Shown: in pieces, positions 1-6,166 of the stretch
Position numbering within the stretch: the stretch's first letter is position 1
Layout of the letters: each line of letters opens with the position of its first letter
NCBI GenBank assembly: GCA_030837395.1
Contig: JAUPKO010000407.1
Location: 1-6,901 of the forward strand
Length of the DNA stretch: 6,901 nt
Reading direction: 5' to 3'
Origin: Actinomycetota bacterium
GTDB taxonomy: Bacteria > Actinomycetota > Actinomycetes > S36-B12 > UBA10799
The notes under the pieces: model-generated
The model's database searches: none
Told to the model about the DNA's origin: nothing
What the model saw: only the letters and a program-made list of their open reading frames with translations
Position numbers and translations under genes: made by a program

Positions 1-1199
1 GAGGGCGAAACCGTCACCGTCTCAGTCGCAGTCGCGGTCTCAGTGACGGTTTGCGGAAGGGGCAGCGGGACCGATTGTGTGGATAACGGGGCATCAGTGG
101 ACGCAGCAGAATCGTCATTCCGAGCGTAGTTGGCGCCCCATAGCAGCAGGCCGGCCAGAACGACCGCTGAGAGCGTTACGACAAGCCAGCCTCTTCCGCT
201 CTTCGCGGGAGTCGCAGGTAACGAGGGCGGCGTCGCGGTTACCGAGGGCGCAGTCGCAGGTCGGAGTGGCGGCGTTGGAGAAGTTGGCGTCGGAACCGAA
301 GTCGGAATCTGCGTCTTTCGATCGGCAGCCGGCGGAGGTGATTTGGGCGACGCCGCAATAGCCGAGTTAAGGACAGCGATCCATTCCGGCAAGGTTGGAC
401 GCTGATCTGGAGCAGAGCTGAGAGTGTCGGTAATGATCTGGCGCAACGCAGCTGGGGTGTCTGGAGGAAGTAGTGCGGGATCTTTGCCATCCTGCCTCTG
501 TGCCAATACGCGCAAAGCCAGCAGCCCGAGCTTGAAGCGATCCGAATAGACAGTGGCCTTCTCTTCGCCGTTAAGGGCCTCCCAACCTGGCGTCTCGACC
601 TGAGCAGCCAGGGAGACCCCCTTCAAGCGCATTGCGTCGCAGTCCACGAAGTACACCGCGGCGGGCTGCAGGCAGAACAGCATGTTCTTGGGTGAGATGT
701 CGCCGACGCACAAGCCCTGCTGGTGAAAGAACGACAAGGCCGACGCTGTCTTCTGCAGAAGCTCGTAGCGGTGCCGGTCAGCAATGACCGTGTACGGGAA
801 GCGCATAGAAAGCACCTGCGGCTCATTCAGCAGATGCTGAAACTCCGCCATAACGCGCGAGGGCCCCTTAGCGGTCCACAGTTCAGTGTAGAAGTCATCA
901 GGAATGGCCGGCATCAGGAAGCCGACTACCCGAGAACCTCTCTCGACCAGCGCACACGGCCAAGCCGCCCGGCCTATTAGTTCCGCTCCCTCTATGTAGG
1001 GCAGGGACTCAAGAAAGGACGGCATCGCCTCAAGCGCAGCGACATCCAAGGACGCCAGCGTGGCCGTCTTGTACTCCTTGAACACCATCGACTTGGCGAA
1101 AATCGTGCTCACCGAAGGTGCCCGGTACACAACCCCCTGGCCTCCCCCGCCAAGCTTCGTCAGGGGTCCGATCTGCTCGACTGCAACCCGCCGTGCCAC
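1..1199 (-). CDS. Kinase A: atypical transmembrane protein kinase, 3' end cut by window edge
   Basis: Predicted membrane-anchored Ser/Thr-type protein kinase; 399 codons are visible and the frame is still open at the left edge. Glycine loop GGGGQG at residues 17-22, beta-3 lysine K41 (MVFKEYK), catalytic loop VGDISPKN with D167 and N172, metal-binding VDCD with D186 and D188, and a TPGW/SDRFKLG segment near 203-225 matching the activation segment and subdomain IX. A Pro/Thr-rich linker (about 284-333) precedes a membrane helix (about 338-354), then a Thr-rich outside stalk. The start is the GTG at 1199-1197: in-frame stops lie just upstream, and it puts the glycine loop at the same residue as in kinase C. 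The Shine-Dalgarno is weak (AGCGGA, 10 bases upstream). A six-codon frame (ATGATG...TAA, 1221-1204) ends four bases before the GTG and might couple translation. Kinase B ends 53 bases upstream, so the two are probably co-transcribed. Substrate unknown. Confidence 0.88.
   Translation of the reverse strand, partial: MARRVAVEQIGPLTKLGGGGQGVVYRAPSVSTIFAKSMVFKEYKTATLASLDVAALEAMPSFLESLPYIEGAELIGRAAWPCALVERGSRVVGFLMPAIPDDFYTELWTAKGPSRVMAEFQHLLNEPQVLSMRFPYTVIADRHRYELLQKTASALSFFHQQGLCVGDISPKNMLFCLQPAAVYFVDCDAMRLKGVSLAAQVETPGWEALNGEEKATVYSDRFKLGLLALRVLAQRQDGKDPALLPPDTPAALRQIITDTLSSAPDQRPTLPEWIAVLNSAIAASPKSPPPAADRKTQIPTSVPTPTSPTPPLRPATAPSVTATPPSLPATPAKSGRGWLVVTLSAVVLAGLLLWGANYARNDDSAASTDAPLSTQSVPLPLPQTVTETATATETVTVSP
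8..52. repeat. Inverted repeat inside the kinase A stalk
   Basis: AAACCGTCAC at 8-17 is the perfect reverse complement of GTGACGGTTT at 43-52, with a 25-base loop that also carries the octamer GTCTCAGT at 19-26 and again at 37-44 (its last base falling in the right arm). The region encodes the Thr/Glu/Val low-complexity stalk of kinase A, so the symmetry may be a by-product of repeated ACC/GTC/GAG-type codons. Confidence 0.4.
634..661. repeat. Conserved 28-base DNA block shared by kinases A and B
   Basis: Positions 634-661 are identical, base for base, to 2292-2319 and differ only slightly from the equivalent stretch of kinase C (about 5557-5584). The block encodes the VYFVDCDA metal-binding motif on the minus strand. 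Strong protein constraint explains part of this, but identity at synonymous positions suggests recent duplication or gene conversion. Confidence 0.6.
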
Positions 1200-1252
1200 G
1201 CCGTTAGAGTCCGCTCATCATTTTCAGATCACGACGCTCTTCCTACCTAGGC

Positions 1253-2863
1253 CTAGCAAGGGATGTAGGAAGGGGGGGTGCTGTAATCAAGGAACTTCCC
1301 ATAAGCACCCGGCCCTGCCGCTGCGACAGCCGCACACAGTTGCGCGCGAGTCCAGCCGCCCGGTCGGTAAACCGCATAAATCGGGTTGCCATCGAGGTCC
1401 GCCCTTAATGAGGGACAGGTTAAGTCAGTTCGCAAATAGGACGAACCCGGGAACTTGCTCAGGGCGGCGGCAACGCCCTCAACGTATTTCCCTGGAGTCG
1501 TCACCGAAGTCAGAATCACGATCCCTCGCCCGTCGCAAGGCGGATTCCGCATGGGAACCGACAGACCCAGATCTCCGGACGGTACCGTGCGGGTTGGAGG
1601 CGTCGAATTGGGGGGACGAGTCGACGGTATGGCAGTTCTTGTCACTGTCTCTGTTTCGGGAGGCGCAATAACGGTGCGTGTGGTGTCGTAGGGCGCGCTA
1701 GCCGTGGTCGGCTGAGAAGGAACGCTGTTGCCTCCGTTCCACACAAGGGCACCGAGCACGAAAAGACCGATCAGCACTACTGAAACCAGTAACCATGAAG
1801 CTGAGTTCGATGCGCGGATGGGCGCGGCCCCCGGAAGCGGTTGCGGAGACGGCGGGACAGGGGTCGCCCGCGATGGACGAGACCGCTTGACGGGACTTGG
1901 CGCCGATGGATGAGATTGCGGGGGCGATAGAACTACTGTTGGCGGTTGGCTTGGATAGGCGGGTGCAGGCGGAGAAGTGTGGGCCGGTCTCTTCTGATGT
2001 TTAGGTGCGGTGGCGATAGCGTGCTTCAGTGCTGTGTCCCACGCCAACAATTCCGGTCGATCTTGCGGATCGTTGCTCAGGGTGTATCTAATGACGCCGC
2101 GCAAATCCTCAGGAACGTAATCGGGAAGTCGCTTCACGTCCTTCGTCCCTTGGTCTCCAACAAGAAGGCGCAGTGCCATGAGCCCGAGTTTGTAGCGGTC
2201 GGAGTAGACGGTTGCCTTCTCTTCGCCGTGCGGAACGGCCCATCCGGGGGTCTCGACTTGGGTGGAGGGGGAAACGCCCTTTACTCGCATCGCGTCGCAG
2301 TCCACGAAGTACACCGCGGGGTTAGGGCTGAGTGAGTAGAGGACGTTCTTGGGCGAGATGTCGCCGACAACCACACCGTGCTCGTGTAGGAAAGCCAACG
2401 CGAGGGCTAGCTGGTGGAGAAGCTCGAGTCTCTGATGCTCGGTTATCTCGCTTCCCCTGAACCTCATTGCCAAGATATGGGGGTCGTTGAGGAGATGCTG
2501 GAACTCAGCCATTACGGTCGAGGGTGACGGCTTGTTAGTCCAGATTTCGGTGAAGAACTCCTCCGGGATGCTGGGCATCAAGAATCCCACCGTCTTGCCA
2601 CCGTCATGAACGGTTACGCACGGCCAAGCCGCGAGGCTGATCAGTCGCGCCCCATGCGAATAAGGCAGGGACTCCAGGAACTCTGGCAAGGCCGCCAGGG
2701 CATCGGCGTCTAGCGAGGCCAGAGTGGCGGGTTTGTATGCCTTGTAAACCATCGACTTCGCGTAGGTGGAGTGCACAGACGGAGCGCGGTAGACAATCCC
2801 CTGACCACCTTGGCCCAGTTTGTCCAAGACCCCAAGCTGGGAGACGTCGACTTTCTGAGCCAC
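1253..2863 (-). CDS. Kinase B: atypical transmembrane protein kinase with four-cysteine ectodomain
   Basis: Predicted membrane kinase of 536 residues from the chosen GTG start. Cytoplasmic domain about 1-285: glycine loop GQGGQG 17-22, K41 (MVYKAYK), VGDISPKN with D168 and N173, VDCD with D188 and D190, TPGW, SDRYKLG near 221-226. A Pro/Ser-rich linker (about 290-355) leads to a membrane helix (about 357-375) and a Thr-rich stalk. The C-terminal domain of about 95 residues has cysteines at 443, 483, 510 and the last residue, 536, suggesting two disulfides. Motifs such as YLRTDLTCPSLR and GNPIYAVYR resemble, from memory, C-terminal modules of other actinobacterial Ser/Thr kinases. An upstream in-frame GTG at 2887 would add 8 residues. 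The 2863 GTG is preferred because it has a strong Shine-Dalgarno 7 bases away and gives exactly the N-terminal length of kinases A and C. It is probably the first gene of a unit with kinase A. Confidence 0.93.
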   Translation of the reverse strand: MAQKVDVSQLGVLDKLGQGGQGIVYRAPSVHSTYAKSMVYKAYKPATLASLDADALAALPEFLESLPYSHGARLISLAAWPCVTVHDGGKTVGFLMPSIPEEFFTEIWTNKPSPSTVMAEFQHLLNDPHILAMRFRGSEITEHQRLELLHQLALALAFLHEHGVVVGDISPKNVLYSLSPNPAVYFVDCDAMRVKGVSPSTQVETPGWAVPHGEEKATVYSDRYKLGLMALRLLVGDQGTKDVKRLPDYVPEDLRGVIRYTLSNDPQDRPELLAWDTALKHAIATAPKHQKRPAHTSPPAPAYPSQPPTVVLSPPQSHPSAPSPVKRSRPSRATPVPPSPQPLPGAAPIRASNSASWLLVSVVLIGLFVLGALVWNGGNSVPSQPTTASAPYDTTRTVIAPPETETVTRTAIPSTRPPNSTPPTRTVPSGDLGLSVPMRNPPCDGRGIVILTSVTTPGKYVEGVAAALSKFPGSSYLRTDLTCPSLRADLDGNPIYAVYRPGGWTRAQLCAAVAAAGPGAYGKFLDYSTPPSYIPC

Positions 2864-2870
2864 TGCCTGA

Positions 2871-2877
2871 TCCCCCC
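2871..2877 (-). promoter_or_regulatory. Ribosome binding site deciding the kinase B start
   Basis: The minus strand reads GGGGGGA here, followed by a 7-base spacer and the GTG at 2863-2861. This favours that GTG over the in-frame GTG at 2887-2885, whose own first codons contain this purine run. Confidence 0.6.
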
Positions 2878-2901
2878 GGTTGATCACTCCATCAGGCTGA
2901 G

Positions 2902-2907
2902 ATTATG
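2902..2907 (-). promoter_or_regulatory. Candidate -10 element upstream of kinase B
   Basis: The minus strand carries CATAAT, five of six matches to TATAAT, about 40 bases before the kinase B GTG. This would give a leader of roughly 30 bases. No good -35 hexamer is seen 17-18 bases upstream; actinobacterial promoters often rely mainly on the -10, so this is suggestive only. A promoter is expected nearby because kinase B is separated from the upstream lipoprotein gene by about 680 bases. Confidence 0.3.
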
Positions 2908-3128
2908 CCCGACTACCTCAGGCTCTGATGTCCCTCCGCTATTGAAGCATGAGGCGATCCAGGCGCAAGACGTGGACCGAGGGCGTTGATCTGCGCCTTC
3001 CGCGGGGATCCCTGTTGGGGCCAAGGCGCCCTCCTCGGGACGGCGTGACGGGCACAATCCCGACAAACGGCCGACCTCTGCACACACCCGATCAGGACCG
3101 TTCCAGTGCCGTCGTGGCGGAGAGCCCG

Positions 3129-3240
3129 TGTCGACACCTCCCCGCTCAGTTTCGGCCCCGACGGTGGCCGAGCGCTTAAACTGCAGACATGACTCGTTAG
3201 TTGTCCAAGTCCGGACGGGCATTGATGTCTCATGTCGACA
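3129..3240. repeat. Pair of TGTCGACA palindromes
   Basis: The octamer TGTCGACA, its own reverse complement, occurs at 3129-3136 and 3233-3240. The starts are 104 bases apart, close to ten helical turns. The first copy extends to a perfect 10-base palindrome (3128-3137). The second sits inside a wider inverted repeat, TGTCT at 3226-3230 and AGACA at 3240-3244. Paired same-face palindromes in a gene-free region upstream of a gene could be an operator; chance occurrence in GC-rich DNA is also possible. Confidence 0.3.
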
Positions 3241-3333
3241 GACAGGGTGGTCGGCGAGTCGGCGCCGTGCGGGACGAAAACCTGCACGGACCTCACGAAG
3301 TGGTTCGTTGTCGTGGGTAGTGATGGTAGCGCC

Positions 3334-3348
3334 GCGGGCGTAGCCCGC
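3334..3348. repeat. Small GC-rich hairpin, not a clear terminator
   Basis: A perfect six-base stem, GCGGGC/GCCCGC, with a three-base loop lies about 200 bases past the lipoprotein stop in the direction of transcription. No T-run follows on the minus strand, so a standard intrinsic terminator is not supported. Confidence 0.3.
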
Positions 3349-3544
3349 ATCCCCCACGCGGCCGATCACCGACACTTCACCGGGTCAGCAGCTCCATGGA
3401 CGGCCCCATCACATTTTGCGTCATGGTCTACGACCCAAGACGGGGAGTCGCAAAAGCGCTCACCTGACAACGGAACAGGCAGTAGGACTAGCGAGAGCGC
3501 CGTGTCCCACAGGCACAGGAACGTGCGGTATCGGGGCTCAAGCT

Positions 3545-4456
3545 TCAGCGGATACCCATCGGCACCAGGCGGGGAAGCCACTGACAACTCCGTCCTCTCA
3601 GCTCTTCGAGATGCACTTCGATCCATTCCGCCAGCATCCCGAGGTGAGCGATGCCCGAATCGAAGGTGCCATCAGTGGGTGCAGCAGAGAGGGAAATGCC
3701 CAGCGTTCCTGAAGGGGCATGGATGACACCCAGCTGGCGAACGAGGTAAGAGCCGTCCGGCGCGGGACCCCACCCGCCTTTCGTGGCGGTCTCCAAGTGC
3801 CCCGCGAGCCCCCATCGTTGGTCAGGCACGAGGTTGCGCATCTCCTCAAGAATCGTCTCGCCCCCTGTCAAACAGGGCAGAGTCGCCGCGAACTGCGCCT
3901 GCGCCGCTGTTGACCAGATGGTCTGTCCGAACGGTGTGTATTCGGGGCGACTGCGTTCGGACTGGACAATTGTGACGGTGTCTCCACCCTCTCGCAGAAT
4001 CCCCTGAATGGCCTCGGCAGCAACCGCCGGTGCACCGAGTTGGCCCCAAATCGCCATCGCCGCGTCGTTGTCGGACTGTTCTATCGCCAGTTCGACCAGT
4101 GACTTCGTGGACTCGTGGGGCTGCCGCAGGGCAGCCAGAGCCAGAGGCACCTTGATCGTTGACCAAGCGGGTCCCTCAACCCACTGCCCGAGCACCTTCA
4201 CCCCGTCGCCACCGGCGATGGCAACGCCGACCTCGCCGGGAATGTTTGAACTGAGTTCGGCAAAGCTCGCGGCGAGTGGATCAACAAAGTTCGGTTCGAT
4301 GGAAGAGTTGTCGAGGCCCTTCGGCCCTTCGGCTGCAGCAGTTTCAGGGGCGGAACCCTGCAAAGCTTCTTCGTTGGCAGCCTCGGGCGAACAGCCGGCG
4401 ATCACCGCAATAGCGAGGGTCAGTGGGATCAGCTTCTTCAATTCCTGCGCTCGCAT
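3545..4456 (-). CDS. Lipoprotein with serine beta-lactamase/PBP-like domain
   Basis: A 303-residue predicted lipoprotein. A charged N-terminus and hydrophobic stretch end in the lipobox IAGC with lipidation at C22, so the mature protein should sit on the outer face of the cytoplasmic membrane. An acidic Ala/Glu-rich spacer (23-60) leads to a domain with the ordered motifs of the penicillin-interacting serine hydrolase fold: STIK (S99-K102, SxxK), SDN (128-130) and KGG (226-228, at the KTG position). The size fits class A beta-lactamases and small D,D-peptidase-like proteins. The class A omega-loop ExxLN motif is not obvious, the nearest segment being RSRPEYTPFG near 168-177, so beta-lactam hydrolysis is doubtful. 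A peptidoglycan-related hydrolase or a ligand-binding protein is as likely. The ATG shares its A with the stop of kinase C (TAATG) and its own Shine-Dalgarno is distant (AAGGG, about 13 bases), which implies translational coupling. Confidence 0.9.
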   Translation of the reverse strand: MRAQELKKLIPLTLAIAVIAGCSPEAANEEALQGSAPETAAAEGPKGLDNSSIEPNFVDPLAASFAELSSNIPGEVGVAIAGGDGVKVLGQWVEGPAWSTIKVPLALAALRQPHESTKSLVELAIEQSDNDAAMAIWGQLGAPAVAAEAIQGILREGGDTVTIVQSERSRPEYTPFGQTIWSTAAQAQFAATLPCLTGGETILEEMRNLVPDQRWGLAGHLETATKGGWGPAPDGSYLVRQLGVIHAPSGTLGISLSAAPTDGTFDSGIAHLGMLAEWIEVHLEELRGRSCQWLPRLVPMGIR

Positions 4457-6120
4457 TAAAAGAGGTAGACCCTTGCGTTGTCGCCCCCGGTGCAGGTGAT
4501 CCAGTCGCCGTCGCTGTTACCATCGCCGACACAGGTCATGACGAACAATTCGCCGTCGGGCGAACACAGAGCGCCCGGGACGCTTCTACATGAGACTGAC
4601 CCTGCTACTTCCAGCCGACGCCGCTCCGCAGATGGTTCTGGATAGCGCGTCCAGTACGTCGTGAGCACATTGTCGGTCAGTACGCATGATGTTCTCTCCG
4701 AGCCGCGAACAGCGTGCGTCGCCCAGCCCGTACGCGACCGAAGGGGGAACCAGTTGCAGTAATCGTTGCGGGGGTCGGGACCCAGCGACCCGAAAGCCGA
4801 GGCGAAACGTTCCGGATCAATTGCCCTCGGTCTGGCTGGTTCACGAGATGGATTCGCTCTGGCCGTAGTGGTCGCCACTGGTGATGTCGTCGATACTGGG
4901 GGCATCGCGGTCGTGAACGTGGGCCTGGCCGAAGTCGAGGACCCAGTCGCGCCGGTATCGGATGGGCCTGAGTTTGAAACGGCCGCGATCAACACGACCA
5001 GGAGAACCAGCGCTGCGGGAACCAGCAACCAGGCGGTCTTGCTCGAGCTGGTTACGGGGGCCGGCGCGCTGACAGGATACGGCGCAGGTGGATTTGGAGC
5101 AGGTGGGTACACGGTAGGGAGGTGTGCGGTCTGCGTCACGGGCTGCGGCTGGGGCCGTGGCTGCGGAGCCGTGAAGGGTCCGGCGGGCGGTGCCGGCCGA
5201 GGAGTGCGCACCGGCCCGGTGGGATTTGCTGAAATCGGACCAGATGTAGTCGGGACTGTGGCAGGAGCTGAACGTCGCGCTTTGTCGAGCGCCAGATCCC
5301 AGTCCGACAGCGTTGGACGCTTGTCTGCAGGCCGGCTCAGGGTTTCCGCGATGACCTCGCGCAAGATGTCCGGCACCGAGGGCGGCAGGCGGGAGGGGTC
5401 CCTCGCGTCCTGCTCACCCAGGATCATCCGCATCGCCAGGAGTCCAAGCTTGTAGCGATCCGAAAAGACGGTTGCCCTCTCCTCGCCTTTCGGCACCTCC
5501 CAGCCTGGGGTCTCAAGCTGTTGCGTGGGCGAAAGGCCCTTCACCCGCATCGCGTCGCAGTCGACGAAGTAGACCGACGGTGGTCCCTGAAGGGAGAAGA
5601 GCATGTTCTTAGGCGACATATCGCCGACACACACGCCGCGCTCGTGGAGAAAGTCCAGAGAAGAAGCAACCTTGCGCAGTAACTCATACTTCTGACGTTC
5701 GGTGATGATGTTGCCGCCGAACCGCATCGCCAACACGTGAGGTGCGTTCAGTAGGTGCTGGAACTCCGCGATGACACGCGACTGCCCTCTGGCCGTCGTG
5801 AAGTCGGTGAAGAAATCATCTGGGATGGCCGGCATGACGAAGCCGATGACTCGATTGCCGTCCTCGACGACGCGGCACGGCCACGCTGAGATGTCGATGA
5901 GCCTAGCGCCGTCCCGGTACGGCAGGCTCTCGAGGAAATCGGGTATCGCCTTGAGGGCGTCAACGTCGAGAGATGCGAGCGCAGCCGGCTTGTATTCCTT
6001 GAAAACCATTCTCCGCGCGAACACCGTCTTGACGTTCGGAGCCTTGTAGACGATGCCCTGTCCGCCCTGACCAATTTTCTGCAGCGTGCCCATATTGCTG
6101 AGTTGAAGAGTCTCAGTCAT
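4456..6120 (-). CDS. Kinase C: atypical transmembrane protein kinase with six-cysteine ectodomain
   Basis: Predicted membrane protein kinase of 554 residues. Kinase domain about 1-282: glycine loop GQGGQG 17-22, beta-3 lysine K41 (MVFKEYK), VGDMSPKN with catalytic D167 and N172, VDCD with D187 and D189, TPGW then SDRYKLG near 220-225. A Pro-rich linker (about 284-358) is followed by a helix of about 18 residues from W364 and a Thr/Ser-rich stalk. The C-terminal ectodomain (about 435-554) has six cysteines (455, 479, 511, 519, 530, 543), enough for three disulfides, and does not resemble the kinase B ectodomain. No PASTA repeats are present. The ATG at 6120 has a strong Shine-Dalgarno, AAGGGGG, 5 bases upstream. 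It lies 46 bases after the phosphatase stop and overlaps the lipoprotein start by one base, so the three genes probably form one operon. Signal and substrate unknown; the phosphatase is a natural antagonist. Confidence 0.93.
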   Translation of the reverse strand: MTETLQLSNMGTLQKIGQGGQGIVYKAPNVKTVFARRMVFKEYKPAALASLDVDALKAIPDFLESLPYRDGARLIDISAWPCRVVEDGNRVIGFVMPAIPDDFFTDFTTARGQSRVIAEFQHLLNAPHVLAMRFGGNIITERQKYELLRKVASSLDFLHERGVCVGDMSPKNMLFSLQGPPSVYFVDCDAMRVKGLSPTQQLETPGWEVPKGEERATVFSDRYKLGLLAMRMILGEQDARDPSRLPPSVPDILREVIAETLSRPADKRPTLSDWDLALDKARRSAPATVPTTSGPISANPTGPVRTPRPAPPAGPFTAPQPRPQPQPVTQTAHLPTVYPPAPNPPAPYPVSAPAPVTSSSKTAWLLVPAALVLLVVLIAAVSNSGPSDTGATGSSTSARPTFTTAMPPVSTTSPVATTTARANPSREPARPRAIDPERFASAFGSLGPDPRNDYCNWFPLRSRTGWATHAVRGSERTSCVLTDNVLTTYWTRYPEPSAERRRLEVAGSVSCRSVPGALCSPDGELFVMTCVGDGNSDGDWITCTGGDNARVYLF

Positions 6121-6166
6121 TGATTCCCCCTTGGAAACACGCCCGCAGTTGCTCGGAGCGGACTTC

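Larger units (their letters stand above)
2864..3544. other. Gene-poor gap between the lipoprotein and kinase B
   Basis: About 680 bases in which no reading frame on either strand shows a recognisable domain. Minus-strand frames of 145 and 163 codons exist (3350-2913 and 3375-2884), but their composition is Arg/Pro/Ser-rich and arbitrary. The gap holds a candidate -10 (2907-2902), two TGTCGACA palindromes (3129-3136 and 3233-3240), a small GC hairpin (3334-3348) and a 15-codon frame that may be the start of a decayed gene (3424-3377). I see no convincing terminator after the lipoprotein stop, no tRNA and no insertion-sequence ends. It probably separates two transcription units. Confidence 0.6.

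Noticed and set aside
1060..1671. Plus-strand 203-codon frame over the kinase A/kinase B junction
   Set aside because: Antisense to two clear coding regions, with arbitrary composition and no motif.
3163..3230. tRNA-like D-arm text (GGCCGAGCGCTTAAA) on the plus strand
   Set aside because: No TTCRA T-loop, no paired acceptor stem and no convincing anticodon arm follow.
3334..3348. Hairpin as an intrinsic terminator for the lipoprotein operon
   Set aside because: No T-tract follows, the stem is only six bases, and it lies about 200 bases from the stop codon.
2884..3375. Minus-strand 163-codon frame ending just before kinase B
   Set aside because: Arg/Pro/Ser-rich, no domain or signal, weak codon-position bias after the first 25-30 codons; its position alone is not enough to call a gene.
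3232..3726. Plus-strand 164-codon frame across the gap and the 3' end of the lipoprotein gene
   Set aside because: It runs antisense to the lipoprotein coding sequence, shows no recognisable motif, and the only strand with real genes here is the minus strand.
4766..5455. Plus-strand 229-codon frame rich in Gly, Ala and Val
   Set aside because: It is the complement of the Pro-rich linker and stalk of kinase C; such GC-rich low-complexity DNA stays open on the opposite strand by composition.
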